Source of the DNA: Zelonia costaricensis
Taxonomy: Eukaryota; Euglenozoa; Kinetoplastea; Trypanosomatida; Trypanosomatidae
Direction: 5' to 3'
DNA: 57,013 nucleotides
Assembly: GCA_030849075.1 (NCBI GenBank)
Contig: JASAOO010003413.1
Coordinates: 1-57,013 of the forward strand
Positions 1 through 9,957 of the stretch are shown here, in pieces. Every line of letters begins with the position of its first letter. The stretch's first letter is position 1. The notes under the pieces are model-generated. The model made no database searches, had not been told where the DNA came from, and worked only from the letters and a program-made list of their open reading frames with translations. Position numbers and translations under genes: made by a program.

Positions 1-1
1 C

Positions 2-2068
2 GTCAGCGTGGACAGCAAGGTGGAGGGCTGCGTGCTCACCAAGGATGAAGTCGAGCAGGTTCTCACTGACGCCAAGGCGACGCGGTACGAGCAGAAGCAG
101 AGGCTACACACCGTAGCAAACACCCTTCTCGAACAGCTGGCTGCTGCTAGCACCACGCACATGTACGCGACAGAGCTTGAAGAGCGCCTTTACTTCTTCC
201 AGCACCACATGGGCACTGCTCTTCGCGAAGCAGCCGCCACCACACAGCATGCCCAAGACAAGCTGGACGCGTGTCTCCGAGAAGTGGAGGCGTTCCGTCA
301 GAAGCGCTACGACGCCAAGCAGGCGCGTGCCGCCGAGCCGGAGCTTGCACTTGCCGACGCCCGAAGCGTTCACACTGCACGCAACGGAAGCTCTCGCTAC
401 ACTAGTGTTCAGAACCCGGTAGCACCACCCGCGCACCAGCCCATCGACCCCGCCGCCGTTGCCTCCGAGCCGCTGTACGCCGTCACCGTGGACGAGTACA
501 AGGCAAAGGATGCCAGCGGCGAGAAGGCCGCCGAGGAGGCGGAGCGGCTGGCCGACGAGGTGCAGCGCCTGGCTGCCGAGCTCGAGGGGGCCCGGGCAGA
601 GGCGGAGAAGATGGCCGAGGAGCTTGCCGCCAAGGACGACGAGCTCGCCGCGCACCGCCAGAAGCGCTACGACGCCATGCAGGTACGTGCCACCAACCCC
701 GCCCTTGCCGCCGCAGACGCTGTCAACGGTCCTCCGGCTCGTCAGCTCCCTCGCCCCTCCAAACCCAGCACCACCTCTCAAACCAGCCCTTCTGACCGGG
801 TAAGCGCAGCTCTCGCCCCCGTCGACCCTGCCGTCATTGCCAACGATCCCCTCGGTGCGGCCACAATTGACGAGTACGAAGCCGCCGTCGCCGCGGTCGC
901 CGAAGAGCGCGCCTTGAACGAAGCCCTCGAGCTCGAAAACGAGCATCTTGCCGCCGAGCTCGAGCGCCTCCAGGACGAACTCCAGCGCGCCGAGGCTGCC
1001 GCAGCACACCAACAGGTTGAGCACGAGTCCGCCGCGAGCGCCGCCGCGAATTACGCGGCTGAACTTCAGCGGGGACAAACCGAGCTGGAGGCGTTCCGCC
1101 AGAAGCGCCATGACGCCATGCAGGCGCGCGCCAACGACCCCGCGCTCGGGGCGGGCGACACCAGCGCCCCGCACAGCGCGCGCCCCGCCGACGCGACACC
1201 AGGCAGCAGCAGCGCCAGTGGCAGGACTCCGGGCTCCGCACGCGGTGCCGCGGCAGCGCAGCAGCAGCCGGCAGACCCCGCCACCGTGCCCGTCGACCCT
1301 GCCGTCATCGCCGCCGAGCCGCTGTACGTGGCCACCGCCGACGAGGTCGAGCAGCTGCGCGAGAGGGCGAAGGAGGCGGAAGACGACGCCGCAGCAGCGA
1401 GGGCGAAGGTGGTGGATGGGAAGGAGGCCTTCGACGATGCTGAGCGACTTCTTCAGCAGGAGCTGGCGGAGGAGCGGGCAAACAACGAACGGCTTGAGGA
1501 TGAGATGGCGGCTCTGCGGCAGCAGCTGGCGGACACGGAGAACGCCAATGCCAAGTTGACGCAGGACCTCGGTGTGGCGGAGGAGGAGCGCCAGCAGCTC
1601 TGTGAAGATTTGGAAGCGGCCCTGGATGAGCTGGAGCAGAAGAAGGAGGATTATGAACAACTCCTCAACAACTTAGAAGAGGTTCAGGGTTTGTTGGAGG
1701 CGTCGAAGGTTGCAGGGCGAACCGCAGTGGAGGCACTTGAGCAACGCAACCAGGAAATGGCGGACTTGCAGGGCGAGCTGGCCGAGGCGCTGGACGCCAG
1801 TCGGGAAAATGATCGGCTGCGCATGTTGCTGGACGACAAGAACAAGGAAATCGACACCCTGAAGGACCACAACGAGTTGTGGACAGACCCGGTGGACGCA
1901 GGGAAGCGGAAGGTTACGCTGAGGTACACAAAGATCTTCGACGGCGACTGGACGCGTTTGATGCGGGAGCGGCCGGAGGCCCTGAAGGCAGCGTTCGTGA
2001 TTGATTCTAGCAACGCGTGCCACGTCCCTGGCGACCAGATCGGCCAGGTCGCCTTCGACCACGACTGA
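2..2068 (+). CDS. FAZ1-like coiled-coil repeat protein, C-terminal part (5'-partial)
   Basis: The frame is open from the window edge, so the N-terminus lies upstream; 688 residues are visible. The protein is rich in Ala, Glu, Leu and Gln with heptad-like coiled coil throughout. Three degenerate repeat units are marked by a box close to RQKRYDAMQARA near visible residues 99, 219 and 366, each followed by a box close to DPAVIAxEPLY near 148, 275 and 431. The tail from about residue 640 (RYTKIFDGDW...ERPEALKAAF...ACHVP) resembles the conserved C-terminal domain of FAZ1 and related trypanosomatid cytoskeletal proteins. A structural role in the flagellar attachment zone or subpellicular cytoskeleton is inferred, not shown. 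The domain ends abruptly at the TGA at 2066-2068. One base shift there opens 18 more codons (2067-2123) that look like the missing strand of the domain, so a frameshift or assembly indel is likely. Confidence 0.8.
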   Translation, partial: VSVDSKVEGCVLTKDEVEQVLTDAKATRYEQKQRLHTVANTLLEQLAAASTTHMYATELEERLYFFQHHMGTALREAAATTQHAQDKLDACLREVEAFRQKRYDAKQARAAEPELALADARSVHTARNGSSRYTSVQNPVAPPAHQPIDPAAVASEPLYAVTVDEYKAKDASGEKAAEEAERLADEVQRLAAELEGARAEAEKMAEELAAKDDELAAHRQKRYDAMQVRATNPALAAADAVNGPPARQLPRPSKPSTTSQTSPSDRVSAALAPVDPAVIANDPLGAATIDEYEAAVAAVAEERALNEALELENEHLAAELERLQDELQRAEAAAAHQQVEHESAASAAANYAAELQRGQTELEAFRQKRHDAMQARANDPALGAGDTSAPHSARPADATPGSSSASGRTPGSARGAAAAQQQPADPATVPVDPAVIAAEPLYVATADEVEQLRERAKEAEDDAAAARAKVVDGKEAFDDAERLLQQELAEERANNERLEDEMAALRQQLADTENANAKLTQDLGVAEEERQQLCEDLEAALDELEQKKEDYEQLLNNLEEVQGLLEASKVAGRTAVEALEQRNQEMADLQGELAEALDASRENDRLRMLLDDKNKEIDTLKDHNELWTDPVDAGKRKVTLRYTKIFDGDWTRLMRERPEALKAAFVIDSSNACHVPGDQIGQVAFDHD

Positions 2069-3309
2069 AGAAGACTCAGTCCTGTCCTTCCAGTTGGAAT
2101 GTGTGCCGGAGGAATCCCATTAGCAGTCGGTGTGCGTTGCGGCTGTGTGTGTGCGTGCGAGAGAGAGATTGTAGTGATGTGCTTTGTGGTTTTTCAAAGA
2201 GCTCATTTGTTTTCCTTCTGCCGCTGTTAACGTGGTGTTGCGCGTGAGGGCTTTTCCGTCGCGCGTCACACAAAGGCGCTGCCTGGATCGAGGCTACGCA
2301 TCTACTTGCTTTTTTGGCTGTGCGTGTGTGCTTTCCGTCATCGTCTTTTTTTTTTTTTTGCGCTTTGGCAACCGCTTCCGTTTGTGTTCACCACAGTGTC
2401 TGCGACTGCCGTTTGTATTTGTGCCCGCAGGCCGCTGTCCGTTTTTCAAGGGTCACGCTAGAACTGTTGTGGTGCTATGTACACTGGTCGCCGCATGAGA
2501 TGCCTGTGTTGCCTCGTGCTGTAGTCGAGTTGCAAAAGTCCCTCACATTGTACCTGTACTGAACCCAGCCTTTTTTGGCGTCTCGGACTGCTCGTGTTTG
2601 AGTTTTCCGAACGTGCTGGAATATGCCTGTGTGTGTGTCTTTGTGTGTGTCTGTGTGTGTTCTTCCTTCGGGTGTGCGCTGCACCCCGCTCATCGTTGCT
2701 TTCTCACCCCCAGCTCATTGTTCCTTTGTTTTGCTTTTCTGGATTCGGTAGTGTGGCGGCGCCGTGCGCTCGTCAGCCGTATTCTGATGTTGCGCCCGCT
2801 CTCTCTCCGTCGTGTGCGCGTGTGTAGCTCCAATTATGTGGCGGTGTGCTCTCTTCTTGTGGAGCCCTTGCTTGTACGACCATGTCGATGGTGTAGACCG
2901 CCCTTTCGTTCTCTCGAGTACCGAAACAAAAAGACGATGAAGCACACGCTGACGCGCAAAGTCTATCCTCGGGGTGTGCGGTACCGGTTCACGGTGGGAG
3001 ACAACAGGCGCGCACGCGCGATCGCGCAGCTCACGCTCTGCAGCTGTTTGCGGAAACGCGGCTGAGATCTGCCAAAAGCTCCAGCGAAAGGCTTGCTTGT
3101 TGCGAGTCTAAGGCCACCCACCGCCTCAATGTCGCCTTCCGTCACTGCTGTCCTTCCGCCCTCTCGTTTTTTTTTACATTTGCTAGCCGCACGCACTGCT
3201 TAGTTGATCCTGGCCATTCGTCGGCGGTCCCTTAGTCACCGCGCACCGTCGACCCCTCTACAATCCGTTCAAGAGCCTCCCCCACCAGCACAGCCTTCTC
3301 CGCACACCC
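2069..3309 (+). other. Intergenic: 3' UTR of the coiled-coil gene and 5' UTR of the next gene
   Basis: This is T- and GT-rich sequence with a poly-T run near 2346-2360 and an interrupted TG repeat near 2627-2662. Short open frames here are low in complexity (Cys/Val strings from TG repeats) and are not supported as genes. The right end holds the trans-splice acceptor for the gene at 3310. Confidence 0.7.
3137..3186 (+). promoter_or_regulatory. Predicted spliced-leader acceptor for the 92-residue gene
   Basis: A pyrimidine tract including a run of nine T (about 3167-3175) is followed by the first AG at 3185-3186. The resulting 5' UTR of about 123 nt has no ATG before the one at 3310, which supports that start. 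Confidence 0.6.
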
Positions 3310-3588
3310 ATGGCGTTGTTTTCGTGCTTGAAATGCGGCTACGCCTACGAGTTTCTCGTGTCCAACAGTTTCACACGTAAGCTCCTTACCCGGACCGACC
3401 ACTGCCCCAAGTGCGACCGGCTGTCAACGTTTCGCTTCATGAGCGTGAGCGGGATGGTGGGGCGCATGCCGTACAAGCCTGTGGAAACGCCAGGGCCGTC
3501 GTACGCGACGCTGTACTGGCGCAAGCAGCGGACAGGCAAGACGGCGTCGCAGCCGTTGAACGAGGTGTGCAAAAAGAATGAGTTCTAA
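3310..3588 (+). CDS. Small zinc-ribbon-like protein (92 aa)
   Basis: A complete 92-residue frame with two CxxC pairs, C6-L-K-C9 and C32-P-K-C35, separated by 22 residues, a spacing that suits a single zinc ribbon. The rest is basic and aromatic, with no signal peptide or membrane segment. I do not recognise the family by name; small zinc-ribbon proteins of this size occur among ribosomal, mitochondrial and RNA-polymerase-associated proteins, and the sequence alone does not choose between them. The start is the first ATG after a strong splice acceptor. It is the last rightward gene before the strand-switch region, so its 3' end faces the termination zone. Confidence 0.7.
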   Translation: MALFSCLKCGYAYEFLVSNSFTRKLLTRTDHCPKCDRLSTFRFMSVSGMVGRMPYKPVETPGPSYATLYWRKQRTGKTASQPLNEVCKKNEF

Positions 3589-4502
3589 TGCTCCGTCACA
3601 AATCTGTGAAAAAAAGACAAGACCTCAGCTGGTTTTTCTTGAAGGAACGCCCCCTGCATTGCCCGCTTCCCAGGCCAAGCCCACGACCCAACGCAGGACA
3701 CCCCAGGGCGCGACCATCACCAACGCGGATCGCCACATGAAGCGAGCGAAGCACGCGATCAAGAGTGAAACCCGCCGCCCGCCCTGCGAATGCCCCAAAC
3801 CCCAACCCCACCCCCCACCCCCCTCGCCACCGCCGTTTGGCGCCTCGTAAAAAGTGGCCCCTGTGCGGGGGCGGGAGCTGACCGCAAATCCCCGAAGCGC
3901 CCCCAAAAACAAAAAGCGTCGCACCCCCGCACGCCGGCGTCCGTGCGCCACCCGCGACGCCCCGCCGCGCGGGCCGCCCGCTCGGCCGCGAGCTGAGCAA
4001 CGCAACCCCTGGGGAAAGCCCCTCAACCCCCGGGGACGTGCGGCCCCAAAGAGACGCCTTGGCCCCCACCCCCACCCCCGACGGGCGCCGCGCCGCCACC
4101 GCGAACGGAAACAAACCCTGCGAACGCAGGTACCCCATGGGAACCACACACCGGCGAGCTGGGAGACGCGCCCCGCGCACCGATTTCGCCCCCCACCCCG
4201 TCCCCGAAACAAGCGACCTCCAGGCCCCACCGCATCGCCCCCCCCCCCGCTACCCCACACTCCAAGCGGGACAGCGGCCCCATGGAAACGCCAACCCACC
4301 CCCCAGCAGCCCCAGCAGCCCTGCCCAGCGCCAGCCGCCCCGCATACCCCACCGCCCACCGCCATGGCGCGCTTAGCCCCAGCCCCAGACAAACCCGGAG
4401 GCGCAGACAGCCACCCCCCCACACACGGCCGACCCATCCAGAGCGCGCGGCGGCCACATCCGTTGAAGGAAGACGACCGGCCGCAGCAGACTGGATGAAG
4501 CC

Positions 4503-4715
4503 ACGAATTGGGGTTGTGACACGGCACTTTTGCAACGCACAACCCGCAGGCCCCGGGCCACCGTCATCCCCCAGGGCCCACCCGACCCCCGCCAGCCAAA
4601 CGCCCGCTGACAACGCCGCTGGGTTCTTTGTGTTTTCCCCTTTTCCCGGCCGCAGCCCGATCCCAAGAATTCCATCACAATGCGAAGCGCGAAGGGGACG
4701 CCGCCGAACCCAGGG
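4503..4715 (+). repeat. Degenerate direct repeat, copy 1
   Basis: By-eye alignment matches this stretch to 6230-6445 in the same orientation. Shared landmarks in order are TGACACGGCA, a GGCCCCGGGCCA-like box, TTTCCCGGCC, GATCCCAA and AATGCGAAGCGC. The offset is about 1.73 kb. Similarity is moderate, with many small indels and C-run length changes. Confidence 0.5.
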
Positions 4716-6229
4716 GCCCTACGGGAAACCGTAGGCCTCCACCACGGGGGGGGGACGAGGGCTGGCGGGCAAAACGCTCGGAGACGCCAGCGCCCCCCCC
4801 CCCCCGCCGAAAGAAGGGCTGCCTAGCGTTTGACAAAAGCACAAAAACACGAGACCTGAAAAACGGGAGCCACCTCAACGCGGTTTCCAGGTCCACTGCC
4901 CACCCCAGGTGGGGAAGCTTAGAGCTCCTTCCCCTACCGAAGCCAAACCACCCCAGGTGGTGGGGGGTCCAGTACCCGCAACGCAGGGAAGCCGTCGGGG
5001 TATCGCCGCTCCTCCGAGGCGGTCGCTCCCCGCACGGTGTTGGCGAAGAGGTCGGGTCTGGCGTCCGCCGCTTACGGCCTCCGGCAGTGACCACGTTTGC
5101 ACCAGCTGCAGCAAGAACGTGCCTACGTTTCGTGAGCTTTTCGCCTCTTTCGGAAGTTGTGCTCCGGTCCCCACGCTGTGTTGAAGTGCGGTTTCTTACT
5201 AGCGCCCAGGGCAGGGGCCTGAGTCTCGACCAAGCTTCTTGCACGGGGGAACCACGAGGGAGCCAAGGTGTGGGGTTTTGTAGCGCAGGCTCCGAAGACA
5301 CGCGACTCGCTTTGCTACAAAGGTTTGCTTCCAAAACCGTACATTGAAAGAGAAAAACACGAGAAACCACACAGACAGGCGTTGTAAGCGTGGAGGGGAT
5401 TCACTCACTTCAAAAACCGGCCGCACCCGCCCACCTGGCCCCTAATTGTGGCCCCCCCCCCCCCTTTCCGCCCCCGTCACAAGGCCCGGAGAACCCCGCC
5501 ACACCCAACCCCGCACTAACGCGCGTTTGCCGGACACCTTCGGTGGGAAATCACGGCGCCACCCCCCCCCCCCCATCACAGGGAACCAGCGGCGAGGCCG
5601 TCGCCACGCCACCCGGCCGCCTGGGAAGCGTGCGGGGGGTGGTTTCTGTAGCTGGCTCGGGGGGCCCCGGGAAGGGGATGCCCCCCCCCTTTTCCCCCCG
5701 GCCGCGACCCTTACGAAACGGCGCCCCACCCCGCCACCACCGCCGCGCAAGCCCACCCCGACGCCAAGTCAAGAGGGAAATGCCGCCCACTGGCTGTGGC
5801 CCCGGGGGTTTTCCACACCCGCGCCTCGGCCCCGTGGGGAGGGGGGGAAAGCCCGGGCGGGGGGGGGGGCGGTGGGGCGTCCCCACGCCGATCGCCCGGG
5901 TTCCCGGGCCCTGGACCCCGCACTGGCCCCCCCCCCGGCCCCCGGGTCCCCTTTACCGCCGCGGGAAACCAGCCCCGAGGGCCACCCCCGCACCCCTCAC
6001 GGGAATGAACAATCAATACGGCGAGGCCCCACCCGCGCCCCCCACACCCCAAAAGGCCGCGGGTTGCGCGAAAGCGAAAGCCGGGGCGCGACGCAGCCGT
6101 CGCCAAACACATCGCCGGCGGGGCGCGGGCTTCGGGGCACGGGGCCGCCACCCCCCCCTCCCTCCACGCCACAGCCCCGGGCTAGCCGGGCACCAAACCG
6201 CTCGCGGGAATAAGGTTAAGAAGGCCAGG

Positions 6230-6445
6230 GTGGAGGATGTGTCACGGCATTTTGGAACGCATAACCTGTGAGGCCCGGGCCAACACACCATTCCCCAAGA
6301 CCCACCTTCTCCCCCCCGCCCACCGGTACCCCCCTGAAAACGCCCCCGGGCCTCCCAGTGTTTGGCTTTCTTTCCCGGCCCCAGCCTGATCCCAAACACA
6401 TCGCGGCAATGCGAAGCGCTTGGGAAACACTGCCCAACTCATGGG
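6230..6445 (+). repeat. Degenerate direct repeat, copy 2
   Basis: Partner of 4503-4715. It shares TGTCACGGCA, GAGGCCCGGGCCA, CTGAAAACGCC, TTTCCCGGCCCCAGCC, GATCCCAAA and the exact box AATGCGAAGCGC. A fainter third copy of the GATCCCAA...CGCGG part may lie near 8046-8085. Flanking boxes near 4175, 5915 and 7675 (CCGCAC followed by a C-rich stretch) show the same spacing. Confidence 0.5.
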
Positions 6446-8260
6446 CCTCTGCTGTGGTGGGGGCCGGGGGCGGGCGGGTGGGATTCTCTTGAAAGACCGA
6501 GGCCTTCACACTGGCCGGCGCTTCGCCCAGTGCGGGGAATAAACGCAGAAACAGGGGAGTCAGGGCAGACAGGGGGTGTAAGTAAAGGAGGGAATCCTGC
6601 ATTTCCAAACTGACCGAGGCCACCGATCCCATCCCCTGACCACATTTTCTTCTTTTTTCCGTTTCCCCCGTTCTCTTCATAGGGTCTGAGAAAACCACCC
6701 CCAGAAACCGCCCACCCATCCCACCGATGAAACGCCTTCCCGCCGGAGAAACCAACTCAACCTCGCCAAAACGACCCCGGAGACACGCCAGCCCGATTCT
6801 TCGGAGACGTCCTGCGGGCGAAGGGCCGCTGAAACCTTGGCCCCCACCCCGCAAAAGGCGCGCCCGTGCGCCCGCCAGCGGCGGGCCTTGCGGCGCCCCA
6901 CCTGCCCCATGGGGGAAGGGGGCGCCACCCAGCTGGGGGAAAGCGGCCGCCGGCCCCGACCCCAAAGAGCCTTCTCCGGGGATTAAGCGCGATTCTCCAA
7001 GCCTCTCCTTTTTGACCGCCGTCGTTAATTTCCCACCGCTTGCTTTTTCACCCCCCGGCTTTTTACACGACGGTTCCCCGAGCCCCGCCCCGTCGCTATG
7101 TTTCGGTCAGCTAGGGCGTTGGGGTTTGCGGCTGCGGGGGGGCAAACGGGGGGGTGCGGGAACCGTAAAGCCTTTTCGGTGCTGGGTGGGGTCCACGGGG
7201 GTGCCCTCCCCCCGGGCCGACCCCCCCCACGCGCCGCCCTCCCCACGGGGGAAGCGGGGTGGCTGGGCCTGGGTGGCCCCGGGGTTTTCCTGAAAAAAGC
7301 CCCGGCGTTCCTTTTTCTTGCCCGGGGCTGCTGGCGCTTCCCAGGGCCCGGGGGTTGTGGGGGGGGGTTGCGCCCACGCCGCCCCAAACAATGGCGAGTC
7401 CGCACGCACGCCGGCGACGAAGGCGCGGTCGGGAAAGCGGCGGTGTGTTCCCCGCATCCCTTGGCCGGGTGGCAGGAGCCGGGGGGCGCCTTTGGCTTGG
7501 GGGGGGGCCAGGGCCGGGGGGCCTCCCGCGGCGCCAACGCCCCCCCCCCCGGCCGCGGCGCCCCCCCACCGGCCGCCGTCTGCTTTCTTCCCCATCGCCT
7601 TTCCGATTGTCAAAGCAAATTGCGTAGTTTTCCGAAGCTGGTCCGCGCGCGGCGGGCGGGTGTTTTCCCCACCCCCCCGCACTGGCCCACCGCGCCGTCG
7701 CTTTTGGCACGTGGTCCGCGGGGAATCGTTTTCCCCAAAGTGGCGCGCGGGTGTCCGCGTGTGGGAAGTCGCCGGATTTCGGAAAGCCCCACGCGTCGGA
7801 TACGGCGGTTGCGCTTCGTTTCGCTGTTTCTTTTGTGCTGCCGAAAGGGTTGGCCGCCGCGCCACCACGCCAGCTCGGCGGGGCTGGTTTTTTCTGGCCG
7901 AGGGCATTAAAGAATCCAGGGCCGCGCGGGGAACGGGTCTGCTTTCCGGGGGCTGGCCGTTGGTTTTTTTAAATTCCGCGCCCCGGCGGCGGGGGTTGGT
8001 TTGGGGGGGGGGATTCGTGTTTGTATTGTTTTCTGGTTTCGGGCCCATCCCAAAGACGCTGTCGCGGTGCGGGGTTTGCGGGTCCCCTTTTTCCGTTCGA
8101 AAGGGATGGCCCGCCGTGAAAGCCGAGTTTGGGGTGCCGGGTGCGAAAGGGGAAATGGTTCATGAACAGCAGCGTTCTCGGGACGAATGTGCCCGTAAAG
8201 GTTGCGAACGCCTTGTCCCAATAAGCGGCAGCGTATCCATCCCCTGGGGTTCAGCTCGGG

Positions 8261-8296
8261 GGGTGCACCCGGCCTGGGAGTGCACCCGGCCTGGGG
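8261..8296 (+). repeat. Short tandem duplication in the strand-switch region
   Basis: Two adjacent copies of a unit close to GTGCACCCGGCCTGGG, separated by one base. Confidence 0.7.
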
Positions 8297-9957
8297 TCGC
8301 CCCCCTGCCCAAGGCCCCCGACACCGGCGTGGTTTCGATCGGCGCCGGCTGTTATCTCGACATGTGCCCCTGGCATGCCCCAGGCGGAAATGTGCAGGGG
8401 GCGGCTCGGCCCGTGTCGACATGCGTGGCGGCGGGGGGGGGGGGGGAAGTGCGACAGCGAAGGGCGCCGGGGGTGCGTCTCCGGTGAGGGGGGCTTTCGA
8501 CGCCGCAGCGGCGCGTCGGCCGCCGGTGTTGCCATTTGGCCCCCCCGGGTGCGGGGCGTTCCGCGGCTCGTTCCGTTGGGGTGTTTGCGGCGACCCCACT
8601 CCAGAACGTGGGGCCTGCGGCGCCATGCAAATCGGCGCGGGGGGGGGGGCTCAGCGCGATGGGACGCACTCATTTTTCGTGGGACGATCCTGGGGAACAT
8701 GCGGCGGGCCGTGGCGGTCGGGATGTCCAGCGGGTCGGTGTGGTTCGCTGGTGTCGCCCGCGGCTGGGGGGGGGGGGAGGGTTCCGGAGGGCCAGCTGTG
8801 CCGCGGCCAGCAGTGCCCCCCGCTTCGTTGGGTGCGCGGGGTGGTGGCTCTGGGATTGACGCCTGGCCCCGCCGCACCCCTGGGTGCGACGCAGCCAAAG
8901 ATTCCCGCGCCCCCATCGTGGGGCATCGGCGCGCCCTGCCCGGCTCGGTCTTGGCTGCCCTTTGGACCGCCGCGAGGCCCGGTGGCGCCGGTCGGCCCTT
9001 TCGCGCGGGAAAGATCCCCTTCCGGGGGCCCCAGGCCCCGCCCAGGGCTCGGCGCGGTCGTCCGCGCGGGCGGCGTCGCCGTTTCGCCTGCCGGGTGCTG
9101 GGCCCCGTCCTCATCTTTTCGGGGCGCCCCAGCGCCTTCGGCCCCGGGGACAATGTGGTCGTTCCGCGGTTGGGTACTGGGCCTTCCCGGGGGCGGGGGG
9201 GGGCCCGGGCGGGGCCGGGCGTCGTGTGACCGCCGCGGCCCCCCGCCCGGCTCCCCTGTGCCGAGGGGTACAGCTGGGCTGTCCCCTGTCCACACCCCCA
9301 GGGGCGCGCATCGCCCCGCCAGGCCGCCCCCCCGCTGGCCGGTTTCCGTGGTCAGGGGGGCGGGGGCCGGGCGCCTGCTTGTGCCCAGCTCTGTTGCGGT
9401 TGGAGCAACCCAACGCCCCCTTCAGGCGTCGCGGCCGTCGGCCCCCTGGCGTCCTGTCCCCCGGGCCCATGGGGGGGGGGGTTTCTGTGGCGCGTCGGGG
9501 TCGTGGCTGTTCTCCTTACGGGCGTTGGGAGGGGGGGGCGCCGTCCACGTCATCGGGTGCGCAGGGCCGCGCACGGGGTGGGGCCCAAACGCCACTTCGT
9601 GCTCGCCGTTCCAGGCCGCCCGCCCTGGCCGTCGCGACGGGGCCTGGGGGTGTCCGGCACCGCCAGGGCGCGGGGCCTCGTTGCGCAACAGATCCCCTGC
9701 GGGGGCTTCTCAATTTCCCGATGGCCCGTGCCCCCGCGGGCCGGTGCCCGTGGGGTCCAATTCTCACCGGGGGGTGGCGGCGCCCGCCTCCTCTTGGTCG
9801 GGGGGCCGCGCGCGCGATCCCGGGGCCGCGGGCACGCGCGTCCCCCGCCGTGCCAGCCCCACCCCCCCGTGGCGAGGAGGCAGCCTCATCTTGCGGCGTC
9901 GTGGTGGTGGTGGTGGGGGGGCTGGGCTGGAAAGGCGCGTGCCTCGTCCGTGCTGCG

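Larger units (their letters stand above)
3589..9957. other. Convergent strand-switch region, GC-rich and gene-free
   Basis: Rightward genes end at 3588 and leftward genes end at 9958 or 11848, so two polycistronic units converge here. The block is packed with C runs (for example near 4231, 4798, 5452, 5563) and G runs (near 5858, 8430, 8638, 9473). The plus strand is A+C-rich up to about 7.0 kb and G+T-rich afterwards. Open frames exist on both strands, but they are homopolymer-driven Pro/Gly/Arg/Ala strings with no recognisable domain. Convergent strand-switch regions of trypanosomatids are Pol II termination sites, usually carrying base J. I found no tRNA or other Pol III gene in it. The region reads as heavily decayed repetitive DNA. 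Confidence 0.7.

Noticed and set aside
104..1660. A 518-codon open frame antisense to the FAZ1-like gene
   Set aside because: It is the shadow of a GC-rich repeat gene; the sense strand has the coiled-coil pattern and a conserved domain.
2937..3065. A 42-codon plus-strand frame beginning with ATG
   Set aside because: It lies upstream of the strong acceptor at 3185 and shows no motif or clear acceptor of its own.
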